From contig DGBM01000034.1 in assembly GCA_002384765.1 (NCBI GenBank), positions 429 to 5,613 on the forward strand: 5,185 nt of DNA. The letters are read 5' to 3'. A program made the translations under genes and the position numbers. A model generated the notes under the pieces. It was not told the origin of the DNA and did no database searches. It saw only the letters and a list, made by a program, of their open reading frames with translations. Source of the DNA: Demequinaceae bacterium UBA4004. Its GTDB lineage: Bacteria > Actinomycetota > Actinomycetes > Actinomycetales > Demequinaceae. Below, in pieces: positions 1-5,185 of this stretch. Positions within the stretch are counted from its first letter, which is position 1. The number at the start of each line of letters is the position of its first letter.

Positions 1-263
1 CCGATGCCGAGCACGCCGACGCGGTGGTGGGCGGCGATCGCGTGGACGCCCTCGCGGGTGGCGAACTCGTCGACGACCTGCCGCATGACCTCGTCGGCGG
101 AGGGGTGGCCCACGTACTCGATCTGGGTCACGGCCTTGCCGTGGTCGTGGTTGCGGACGGCGCCGCAGAAGCTCACGACGGCGCCGGCGCGGTCGTCGGC
201 CACCGCCGCGTAGAGGGCGTCGCAGTCGATGTCGACGTCCACCACTGCCGCGATCTTGTTCAT
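1..263 (-). CDS. moaE: Molybdopterin synthase catalytic subunit MoaE (3' part outside window)
   Basis: MoaE is the large subunit of molybdopterin synthase. With thiocarboxylated MoaD it inserts the two dithiolene sulfurs into cyclic pyranopterin monophosphate in the cytoplasm. The visible 87 residues start with MNKIAAVVDVDID and show the family pattern: GAVVSFCGAVRNH (about residues 27-39), the E-Y-x-x-HPSA stretch (about 49-56) and the AAHHRVGVLGIG turn (about 77-88), whose His-Arg (80-81) matches the conserved active-site HR pair. The catalytic lysines lie beyond the left edge. The ATG at 263-261 is well supported: an in-frame TAG lies four codons upstream (275-273) and an AGGG ribosome site lies 7 bases before the start. 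It is the third gene of the moaA-moaD-moaE run, 49 bases after moaD. The identification is firm; only the end is unseen. Confidence 0.95.
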   Translation of the reverse strand, partial: MNKIAAVVDVDIDCDALYAAVADDRAGAVVSFCGAVRNHDHGKAVTQIEYVGHPSADEVMRQVVDEFATREGVHAIAAHHRVGVLGI

Positions 264-312
264 TCGGTCACCCTAACGGTTGGGGGTCTCGGCGCTCGGG
301 GCGGGGTCTGCC

Positions 313-546
313 CTACCCGCCGGCGAACGGCGGGAGCACGTCGAGCTGGGCGACGTCGTCGAGGGGCCCCTCGCTGCGGCGTTCCCCGTCGGCGAGGAGC
401 GACGAGGCCACCAGCACCTTGGCGAGGCGCGCGTTGTCGGCGCCCAGTTGTGCCCGCAGCGACTCCACGGTGTGTCCGCTCGCGTCGACCTCGAGGGTGT
501 CGGTGCCGGCGGCCTCGGCGGCGCCGGCGAAGAAACGGATCAGCAT
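313..546 (-). CDS. moaD: Molybdopterin synthase sulfur carrier subunit MoaD
   Basis: MoaD is the small ubiquitin-like sulfur carrier of molybdopterin synthase. Its C-terminal Gly-Gly is adenylated by a MoeB-type enzyme, converted to a thiocarboxylate, and inserted into MoaE to donate sulfur. The protein is 77 residues, normal for the family. It begins MLIRFFAGAAEAAG, the first beta strand of the fold, has the VESLRAQLG helix (about residues 27-35), and ends LDVLPPFAGG, the diagnostic P-P-x-x-G-G tail. A longer reading from a GTG at 564 would add six residues (MQSEDD) that overlap moaA and have no family support. I chose the ATG at 546-544 because GGAGGA sits 4 bases upstream. The gene starts one base after the moaA stop, so translation is probably coupled. 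In the complex, MoaE is its partner and is encoded next. Confidence 0.94.
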   Translation of the reverse strand: MLIRFFAGAAEAAGTDTLEVDASGHTVESLRAQLGADNARLAKVLVASSLLADGERRSEGPLDDVAQLDVLPPFAGG

Positions 547-547
547 G

Positions 548-1564
548 TCATCCTCCGATTGCACTCATGTTGCGCTCCGGCTGGACGAAGCCGTCCTCGT
601 CGATGCCGTGGGCGCGGGGCTTCAGTCGGTGGGCGCCGGTCCAGGCGTCGGCGAGTTCCTGGTCCGAGGCGCCGCCGCGCATCATGGAGCGCAGGTCGGT
701 CTCCGTGTTGGAGAACAGGCAGGTGCGGACCTGGCCGTCGCTGGTGAGCCTGGTGCGGTCGCAGGCGCCGCAGAAGGGGTTGGTCACGGACGCGATCACG
801 CCGATCCGACCGCCCGGCTGGGTCCCGTCGGGGAGCACGTCCCAGATCTCGGCGGGCGAGGTGCCGCGCGGCTCGTCGACGGGCACGAGCGTGAAGCGGG
901 TGTGCAGGGTGTCGAGCAGTTCGCGTTGGGTCACCATCTGCGAGCGGTCCCACTCCCCCTTCGGCCCCAGCGGCATCTGTTCGATGAAGCGCAACTGGTA
1001 GCCATTGCGGAGGGCGAACTCGGCGAGCGGGATGGCGTCCTGCTCGTTGACGCCTCGCATGATGACGGAGTTGATCTTGACGGGTTTCAGGTCTGAGGCG
1101 GCCACCGCGTCGATGGAGCGCAGCACGTCGGCGAGGCGGTCGCGTCGGGCGAGCTGCTTGTAGCGGTCGCGGTCGAGGGAGTCGAGGGAGATGTTGACGC
1201 GGTCGAGGCCGGCGGCCGCGAGCGCCGGGAGCTTCCTGTCGAGCCCGATGCCGTTGGTGGTGAGCGCCGCCTCCGGCGCGCCGCCGTGGTGCGCGGTCAT
1301 GGCCTTCGTGCCGGCGACGATGTCGGCGAGGCCGGGTCGGATGAGCGGCTCTCCGCCCGTGAAGCGGACCTTGGTCACGCCGAGGAGCTCGACGGCGACG
1401 CGGATCAGTCGGATGGTCTCGTCGTCGGTCAGGGTCACCTCGCCAGGCATCCACTCCATGCCCTCCGCGGGCATGCAGTAGGTGCAGCGGAGGTTGCACC
1501 GGTCGGTGAGTGAGACTCGCATGTCCCGCGCCACCCTGCCGTACGCATCCTTGAGGCCTAGCAT
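548..1564 (-). CDS. moaA: GTP 3',8-cyclase MoaA (radical SAM, Moco biosynthesis)
   Basis: MoaA is the radical S-adenosylmethionine enzyme that converts GTP to 3',8-cyclo-GTP, the first committed step of molybdenum cofactor synthesis; MoaC (not in this window) completes the step to cyclic pyranopterin monophosphate. The 338 residues are a typical full length. The N-terminal radical SAM cluster motif C-x3-C-x2-C is C23, C27, C30 in TDRCNLRCTYCMP. The SAM-binding GGEP is at 70-73. The second, GTP-binding 4Fe-4S cluster site is C265, C268, C282 (C-x2-C-x13-C), followed by the conserved MMRGGASDQEL region. The protein ends MSAIGG, the C-terminal Gly-Gly needed for catalysis. The ATG start fits the family N-terminus (LKDAYGRVARDMRVSLTDRC), with a weak AGGA site 9 bases upstream. 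It leads the operon with moaD and moaE, and faces a divergent regulator across AT-rich DNA. Confidence 0.98.
   Translation of the reverse strand: MLGLKDAYGRVARDMRVSLTDRCNLRCTYCMPAEGMEWMPGEVTLTDDETIRLIRVAVELLGVTKVRFTGGEPLIRPGLADIVAGTKAMTAHHGGAPEAALTTNGIGLDRKLPALAAAGLDRVNISLDSLDRDRYKQLARRDRLADVLRSIDAVAASDLKPVKINSVIMRGVNEQDAIPLAEFALRNGYQLRFIEQMPLGPKGEWDRSQMVTQRELLDTLHTRFTLVPVDEPRGTSPAEIWDVLPDGTQPGGRIGVIASVTNPFCGACDRTRLTSDGQVRTCLFSNTETDLRSMMRGGASDQELADAWTGAHRLKPRAHGIDEDGFVQPERNMSAIGG
551..556 (-). promoter_or_regulatory. moaD ribosome binding site inside the moaA Gly-Gly codons
   Basis: On the minus strand the end of moaA reads ATC GGA GGA TGA C ATG. GGAGGA is a near-perfect Shine-Dalgarno sequence 4 bases before the moaD ATG, and in the moaA frame it encodes the final Gly-Gly. 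It decides the moaD start at 546 over the upstream GTG at 564, and it suggests coupled translation of the two proteins. Confidence 0.9.
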
Positions 1565-1658
1565 GATCAGGAATCCTACTTCTTATTTACCAAAACATTG
1601 AATCAAGGGGCCTGATTGGTCCATCGCAAGTCACGGTCTCGGTCCGACGCGGGCGAAG
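1565..1658. promoter_or_regulatory. Divergent AT-rich promoter region, moa operon / FeS-type regulator
   Basis: This is the only stretch between the divergently read moaA and regulator genes, so it should hold both promoters. Bases about 1572-1606 are clearly AT-rich (for example ACTTCTTATTTACCAAAAC) in otherwise very GC-rich DNA. A TTGATT (minus strand, 1606-1601) and TAAATA or TAGGAT hexamers are present, but the spacings are not ideal, so I assign no exact -35/-10. A short interrupted inverted repeat ATCAGG (1566-1571) / CCTGAT (1611-1616) and a small AGGA-A-TCCT symmetry (1569-1577 region) flank the AT-rich core and could be operator elements; both are short enough to be chance. An AAGGGG (1605-1610) is a possible ribosome site for the regulator. 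The stretch is too short for a typical Moco riboswitch and shows no comparable fold. Confidence 0.6.
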
Positions 1659-2291
1659 GTGCTGGAGCTCCTCCAGCAGTCGAACGCGCCCCTGACCGCT
1701 GCCCAGGTCGCTGAGGTGCTCGATCTGCATCCGAACTCCGCCCGCCACCACCTGGGGCAGCTCGTGGAGTCCGGCTTCGCGGAGCGCGCGCCTCTTCCCA
1801 CGAAGACTACCGGTCGCCCGAAAGTCGGTTTCACCCCCTCCCGGCAAGCGCCGTCGGTGAGCGATCGGCACCTCATCGACCTGACCACCATGTTGCTCGA
1901 CCACTTCTGCGCCGACGACGCGTCCGCCGAGCGTGCGGGGGTCCAGTGGGGCTCGCGGCTGCGCGAGGGCAACGCCAACGTGGGCGAGGTCATCACCGCG
2001 ATGAAGGAGTCGGGGTTCTCCCCCGAGATCGACGGCCAGGTGCTCAACTTCGGCCGCTGCCCGTTCCGCTCGACGATGGCGCCCGAGACCCTGCAGGCGG
2101 TGTGCAAGGTGCACCTCGGGTTCCTGCGCGGCGCGCTGCCCGACCGGGAGGTCGGCGAGTTCGAGATCGGGCCGATCTGCAAGGTGCACGTGAGCGGGGA
2201 GCTCGGGGCCGATCCGACGATCGGCCCCGAGCACCACCGCCCCGCGGAGCCCGTGCTGCTCAGTGAGCCGACGAGCGCGCCCAGAGGTTGA
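1659..2291 (+). CDS. ArsR/SufR-like winged-helix regulator with C-terminal cysteine cluster
   Basis: This is a DNA-binding transcriptional regulator of the ArsR-like group that includes the FeS-cluster repressor SufR. From the GTG at 1659 it is 210 residues. The winged helix spans about residues 1-60: the recognition region is LTAAQVAEVLDLHPNSARHHLGQL (12-35, shown only to locate it) and the wing carries T-GRPKVGF (51-58). The C-terminal half has FGRCPF (C134), QAVCKVHLGFLRG (C149, H152) and GPICKVHV (C174), the cysteine layout expected for a bound FeS cluster. Family-like sequence (GLGPTRAK) continues in frame upstream of 1659 without ATG, GTG or TTG until a TGA at 1599-1601, so the start is doubtful (see findings). 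It is divergent from moaA, which it may control, and its 3' end overlaps the reductase gene by 32 bases. The cluster and the target are inferred, not shown. Confidence 0.86.
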   Translation: MLELLQQSNAPLTAAQVAEVLDLHPNSARHHLGQLVESGFAERAPLPTKTTGRPKVGFTPSRQAPSVSDRHLIDLTTMLLDHFCADDASAERAGVQWGSRLREGNANVGEVITAMKESGFSPEIDGQVLNFGRCPFRSTMAPETLQAVCKVHLGFLRGALPDREVGEFEIGPICKVHVSGELGADPTIGPEHHRPAEPVLLSEPTSAPRG

Positions 2292-3300
2292 TGCCGCCGT
2301 CGACGGCGTGCTGGTCGATCGTCTCGATTTCCTCGTCGGTGAAGACGAGGTTCTCGAGCGCGCCGAGGTTCGTCTCCAGCTGCTCCACCGAGGAGGCGCC
2401 GATCAGCGTCGACGTGACGCGCTCGTCGCGCAGCGTCCACGCAAGCGCGAGTTGCGCCAGCTTCTGGCCCCGCGACTTCGCCACCTCGTCGAGCGCCCGC
2501 AGGTGCGTCAGCGTCTGCTCGCTCAGGTGGTTCTCCGGCAGCGAGCCGCCACGCGCCATGCGTGAGTCCTCAGGGATCTCGCCGCCGAGGTAGCGGTCGG
2601 TCAGCAGGCCCTGCGCCAAGGGTGAGAACACGATCGAGCCGACGCCTTCGCGACCCAACACGTCGAGCAGGCCCTCCTCGGGGCGGCGGTCGAACATCGA
2701 GTAGCGGGGCTGGTGGATGAGCAGCGGCGTGCCCAGGTGACGCAGGATGCGAATGGCCTCCTCCGCGTCGTCCGGTCCGTAGTTGGAAATCCCGGCGTAC
2801 AGCGCCTTGCCCGAACGGACGGCCTGGTCGAGCGCCATCATCGACTCCTCGATGGGCGTTGCGGGGTCCGGCCGGTGGTGATAGAAGATGTCCACGTACT
2901 CGAGGCCCATGCGTCCCAGCGACTGGTCGAGCGAGCTGAGCAGGTACTTGCGCGAGCCGAAGTCTCCGTACGGGCCCGGCCACATTCCGTAACCCGCCTT
3001 GGTGGAGATGAGGATCTCGTCGCGGTACGGCTTGAGGTCGCGCTCAAAGATCCCGCCAAAGTTGCGCTCGGCGCTTCCGGCCGGGGGACCATAGTTGTTC
3101 GCGAGGTCGTAGTGCGTGACCCCCATGTCGAACGCGGCCAGGATGATGTCGCGCTGGCGCTCGAGACCGGTGGCGTCGCCGAAGTTCTGCCACAGCCCGA
3201 GGCTGACCGGCGGCAGTTGGACTCCGGAGCGTCCGCATCGGCGATACGTCATGGACTCGTAGCGGTCTTCGGCGGCGGTGTGCGGGGTGTGTGGGCTCAT
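2260..3300 (-). CDS. mgrA: Aldo/keto reductase, YghZ / L-glyceraldehyde 3-phosphate reductase type
   Basis: This is a soluble NADPH-dependent aldo/keto reductase of the AKR14 type. E. coli YghZ (Gpr) reduces L-glyceraldehyde 3-phosphate and methylglyoxal-like aldehydes, a detoxification role. The 346 residues match YghZ in length and along the whole chain, including LGLWQNFGD (34-42), DLANNYGPPAGSAE (65-78), STKAGYGMWPGPYG (99-112) and LDQSLGRMGLEYVDIFYHHR (124-143). The catalytic tetrad is visible as D65, Y70, K101 and H142. The NADP-binding tail motif IGASSVEQLETN starts near 300, and the end GGINLWARSS mirrors the family end. The ATG at 3300 is preferred over M17 because the RYESMTYRRCGRSG stretch aligns with the YghZ N-terminus; its ribosome site is weak (TAGG, about 10 bases upstream). 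Its 3' end overlaps the convergent regulator. The precise substrate in this organism is unknown. Confidence 0.95.
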   Translation of the reverse strand: MSPHTPHTAAEDRYESMTYRRCGRSGVQLPPVSLGLWQNFGDATGLERQRDIILAAFDMGVTHYDLANNYGPPAGSAERNFGGIFERDLKPYRDEILISTKAGYGMWPGPYGDFGSRKYLLSSLDQSLGRMGLEYVDIFYHHRPDPATPIEESMMALDQAVRSGKALYAGISNYGPDDAEEAIRILRHLGTPLLIHQPRYSMFDRRPEEGLLDVLGREGVGSIVFSPLAQGLLTDRYLGGEIPEDSRMARGGSLPENHLSEQTLTHLRALDEVAKSRGQKLAQLALAWTLRDERVTSTLIGASSVEQLETNLGALENLVFTDEEIETIDQHAVDGGINLWARSSAH

Positions 3301-3411
3301 ATCGCGAGCCTAGCGAGCCGGGTCCGTGACTTACCACCGCCGCGGAGAACTCACGCGCGCGGGCGGCGGGAATGAACGCCGCCTACAGTGGCGTTACGAC
3401 GCCGATTGAGC

Positions 3412-3421
3412 TGACGCGTCA
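3412..3421. repeat. 10-base perfect palindrome TGACGCGTCA
   Basis: TGACGCGTCA is its own reverse complement and lies in the gap between the reductase start (3300) and the DoxX-like start (3461). Perfect palindromes of this size can be operator half-sites, but one copy in GC-rich DNA may also be chance. I see no second copy in the window gap. Confidence 0.45.
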
Positions 3422-3460
3422 CCAATCTGTTGGCGGCGCCATGAGTTCTCGGGAGAAGGC

Positions 3461-3733
3461 ATGGCGTGGGCCACGCACTATTCGGACTCTGCCATCCGCG
3501 GCATCGGCGCGGCCGAGGTTGCCGGCGCGCTGGGGCTGATCCTGCCCGCCGTGACCGGCATCGCCACGTGGTTGGTGCCCACCGCGGCGGTTGGGCTTGT
3601 GATCGTGATGGCCGGTGCGGTCCGGCGTCACGTCATCATCGGCGAAGGAGTCAAGGGTGCGATGCCCGCGCTGACGCTCGGGATATTGGCGCTGATCGTG
3701 GCCACCGGGCGTATCTGGTTGGCGCCGTGTTAG
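3461..3733 (+). CDS. Short DoxX-like membrane protein, N-terminus missing
   Basis: This small integral membrane protein of the DoxX-like family (DoxX_2 type) has no settled biochemical role; some family members are tied to redox or thiosulfate metabolism. The 90 residues begin MAWATHYSDSAIRGIGAAEV, which matches the middle of family members, where a MAWxxDFS stretch follows an N-terminal membrane helix and a G-x-x-K-L-T-x-P-x-E-K-L loop. Three hydrophobic segments are visible, at about 14-34 (GALGLILPAVTGIA), 36-54 and 66-83, against the usual four. The family core ALEVLGALGLILPAVTGIA is well kept. The ATG has a good GGGAG site 5 bases upstream, so the short form could be translated. An in-frame stop at 3407-3409 excludes a long extension. 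It is either a genuine short protein or the remnant of a 5'-damaged gene. It is convergent with clpC and ends before a hairpin terminator. Confidence 0.72.
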   Translation: MAWATHYSDSAIRGIGAAEVAGALGLILPAVTGIATWLVPTAAVGLVIVMAGAVRRHVIIGEGVKGAMPALTLGILALIVATGRIWLAPC

Positions 3734-3759
3734 CCCTCGCTGAAATGTGCGAAACGACG

Positions 3760-3792
3760 AAGGCCCCGGCTCCTTGGGGGGGCCGGGGCCTT
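3760..3792. terminator. Strong GC-rich hairpin, likely bidirectional terminator
   Basis: AAGGCCCCGGC (3760-3770) pairs perfectly with GCCGGGGCCTT (3782-3792). The stem can grow inward by three pairs (TCC with GGG, one of them a G-U wobble) to leave a five-base loop. Outside it, ACGACGA (3754-3760) can pair with TCGTCGT (3798-3804) across a small bulge. It lies between the stops of the convergent DoxX-like and clpC genes. No clear U-tract follows on either strand, which is common for GC-rich actinobacterial terminators. Confidence 0.87.
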
Positions 3793-3814
3793 GTGCGTCG
3801 TCGTGTGGTGGGGT

Positions 3815-5185
3815 TCAGGACTCGTCTGAGTTGGAGTCATCCTTCTCGGCGGAGTCGCCCGACTTCTTGGCGGATGCAGGCACAACGTCGGTGGTGATGG
3901 GCTCGCCCACCACGCCGTCCCGGTCGATGCCCTCGAACGTGAACTCGCCCAGGATGCCTTCGCCGTGCGCGTCCACGCGGATGATCTGTCCGGACGTGAT
4001 CTCGCCGAACAGGATCTTCTCGCTCAACGGGTCCTCGATCTCGCGCTGGAGTGCTCGACGCAGGGGTCGCGCACCGAGCACTGGGTCGTAGCCGCGTTCG
4101 GCCAGGAGCTTCTTGGCGGCATCCGTCAACTCGATGCCCATGTCCTTGTCCTTCATGCGGCCATCCAAGAGGGCCACCATGAGGTCCACGATCTGGATGA
4201 TCTCGTCCTGCGTGAGCTGCGGGAACACCACCACGTTGTCCACGCGGTTGAGGAACTCGGGCTTGAAGTGTTCCTTCAGCTTTCCGTTCACCAGCTTGAC
4301 CATGTCTTCGTAGGTCTGGCCGCCCTGCTGGGCGACCGCGAAGCCCGTGACCTGACGCTTGGAGATCGCGTCGGCGCCCAGGTTGGTGGTCATGATGATG
4401 ATGGTGTTCTTGAAGTTCACCTCGCGGCCCTGAGCATCGGTCAGCTTGCCGTCCTCCAGGATCTGGAGCAGCGAGTTGAAGATGTCGGGGTGCGCCTTCT
4501 CGACCTCGTCGAACAGCACCACGGAGAACGGCTTGCGGCGCACCTTCTCGGTGAGCTGGCCGCCCTCTTCGAAGCCGACGTAGCCGGGGGGTGCGCCAAA
4601 CAGGCGGGCCACCGTGTGCTTCTCGCCGTACTCGGACATGTCGAGCGAGATGAGCGCGTCCTCGTCGCCGAACAGGAACTCGGCAAGCGCCTTCGCGAGC
4701 TCGGTCTTACCCACGCCGGTCGGACCCGCGAAGATGAACGATCCACCGGGACGCTTGGGGTCCTTCAGGCCAGCACGCGTGCGGCGGATGGCCTGGGACA
4801 GCACCTTGATGGCAGCCTCCTGGCCGACGATCCGCTTGTGCAGTTCGCGCTCCATCGCCAGCAGGCGCGACGACTCGTCGGAGCTGACGCGAGCCACCGG
4901 AACACCGGTGGACATCGACAGCACCTCGGCGATGAGTTCCTCGTCCACCACCGCGGCGATGTCGAGGTCGCCCGACTTCCAGGCCTGCTCCTTCTCCGAA
5001 CGCTCCTCCGTGAACTTGCGCTCCACGTCGCGCAGCGACGCGGCCTTCTCGAAGTCCTGCTCGTCGATGGCCGATTCCTTCTCGCGGCGCACGTTGGCGA
5101 TCTTGTCATCCAGGTCGCGCAACTCGGGCGGGCTGGTCATGCGGCGGATGCGCAAGCGCGCGCCCGCCTCGTCGATCAGGTCGAT
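3815..5185 (-). CDS. clpC: ATP-dependent Clp protease ATPase subunit ClpC (3' part; start outside window)
   Basis: ClpC is the cytoplasmic AAA+ unfoldase that feeds substrates into the ClpP protease chamber for protein quality control and regulated proteolysis. The 456 visible residues are the C-terminal portion; the frame is open to the right edge and starts IDLIDEAGARLRIRRM, the end of the first AAA+ domain in ClpC, so the first methionine seen is internal. In edge numbering: UVR/middle coiled-coil region about 24-65, Walker A GPTGVGKT 154-161, D2 pore loop GYVGFEEGG 201-209, Walker B VVLFDE 222-227, sensor-1 asparagine in TTNLGA (about 268), arginine finger in FLNRVD (R314), sensor-2 GARPLRR 371-377. 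A predicted ClpP-docking loop reads TGF (280-282). It closes with a variable acidic tail, SAEKDDSNSDES. All active-site motifs of domain 2 are intact. Convergent with the DoxX-like gene. Confidence 0.98.
   Translation of the reverse strand: MDLIDEAGARLRIRRMTSPPELRDLDDKIANVRREKESAIDEQDFEKAASLRDVERKFTEERSEKEQAWKSGDLDIAAVVDEELIAEVLSMSTGVPVARVSSDESSRLLAMERELHKRIVGQEAAIKVLSQAIRRTRAGLKDPKRPGGSFIFAGPTGVGKTELAKALAEFLFGDEDALISLDMSEYGEKHTVARLFGAPPGYVGFEEGGQLTEKVRRKPFSVVLFDEVEKAHPDIFNSLLQILEDGKLTDAQGREVNFKNTIIIMTTNLGADAISKRQVTGFAVAQQGGQTYEDMVKLVNGKLKEHFKPEFLNRVDNVVVFPQLTQDEIIQIVDLMVALLDGRMKDKDMGIELTDAAKKLLAERGYDPVLGARPLRRALQREIEDPLSEKILFGEITSGQIIRVDAHGEGILGEFTFEGIDRDGVVGEPITTDVVPASAKKSGDSAEKDDSNSDES

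Noticed and set aside
24..1096. Long plus-strand open frames opposite moaE, moaD and moaA (up to 325 codons)
   Set aside because: They are antisense shadows of GC-rich coding DNA: arginine- and proline-rich or low-complexity translations, no family resemblance, and they run across the junctions of three well-recognised minus-strand genes.
540..1499. 319-codon minus-strand frame overlapping moaA
   Set aside because: The translation is Arg/Pro/His-rich and lacks any domain, while the overlapping frame encodes a complete MoaA with all cluster motifs.
1565..1658. Possible Moco riboswitch before moaA
   Set aside because: The gap is only 94 bases, its moaA-proximal half is AT-rich, and no extended stem structure is visible; a promoter/operator is the simpler reading.
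1587..2440. Minus-strand frames opposite the regulator
   Set aside because: They have shadow-like composition and no recognisable motifs; the plus-strand frame has a clear winged helix and cysteine cluster.
3302..3319. Short direct repeat CGAGCC upstream of the reductase start
   Set aside because: Two six-base copies nine bases apart in GC-rich DNA are expected by chance and show no symmetry or further copies.
3419..3631. 70-codon minus-strand frame over the DoxX-like gene
   Set aside because: The translation is polar and low in recognisable structure, whereas the plus frame gives three clean membrane segments with family similarity.
4441..5109. Ser/Arg-rich minus-strand frames within clpC
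   Set aside because: They are out-of-frame shadows; the overlapping frame encodes intact Walker, sensor and UVR motifs of ClpC.

Overview
The window is GC-rich chromosomal DNA from a high-GC actinobacterium. The ClpC protein, the FeS-type ArsR-like regulator and the aldo/keto reductase all look actinobacterial. Something near Propionibacteriales is possible, but no marker here fixes the family. Nothing suggests phage, insertion sequence, CRISPR or plasmid DNA. The content is mostly ordinary core metabolism, and I did not find an undescribed multi-gene system.

Left part (1-1564, minus strand): a compact molybdenum cofactor (Moco) operon reading moaA, moaD, moaE. MoaA makes the first pterin intermediate from GTP. 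MoaD (sulfur carrier) and MoaE (catalytic subunit) form molybdopterin synthase; moaE runs off the left edge. The moaA stop and the moaD start are one base apart, and the two GGA codons for MoaA's C-terminal Gly-Gly form the moaD Shine-Dalgarno site. An AT-rich divergent promoter region (1565-1658) separates the operon from a plus-strand regulator. The regulator has an N-terminal winged helix and a C-terminal cysteine cluster like FeS-sensing (SufR-like) repressors. Its visible start codon seems to cut into the first conserved helix.

Middle part (2260-3300, minus strand): a full-length aldo/keto reductase of the YghZ/L-glyceraldehyde 3-phosphate reductase type. Its 3' end overlaps the regulator's 3' end by 32 bases, tail to tail. 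Upstream of it (3301-3460) is a non-coding stretch with a 10-base palindrome.

Right part: a short plus-strand DoxX-like membrane protein (3461-3733) that lacks the family's usual N-terminal segment, then a strong GC-rich hairpin (about 3760-3792) that probably terminates transcription from both sides. The 3' third to half of clpC (minus strand, 3815 to the right edge) follows, encoding the UVR/middle region, the whole second AAA+ domain and an acidic tail.

Functionally, the divergent regulator is the natural candidate to control the moa operon, perhaps linking Moco synthesis to FeS or redox status because MoaA itself carries two 4Fe-4S clusters. That link is inference. The reductase, DoxX-like and clpC genes look like unrelated neighbours.
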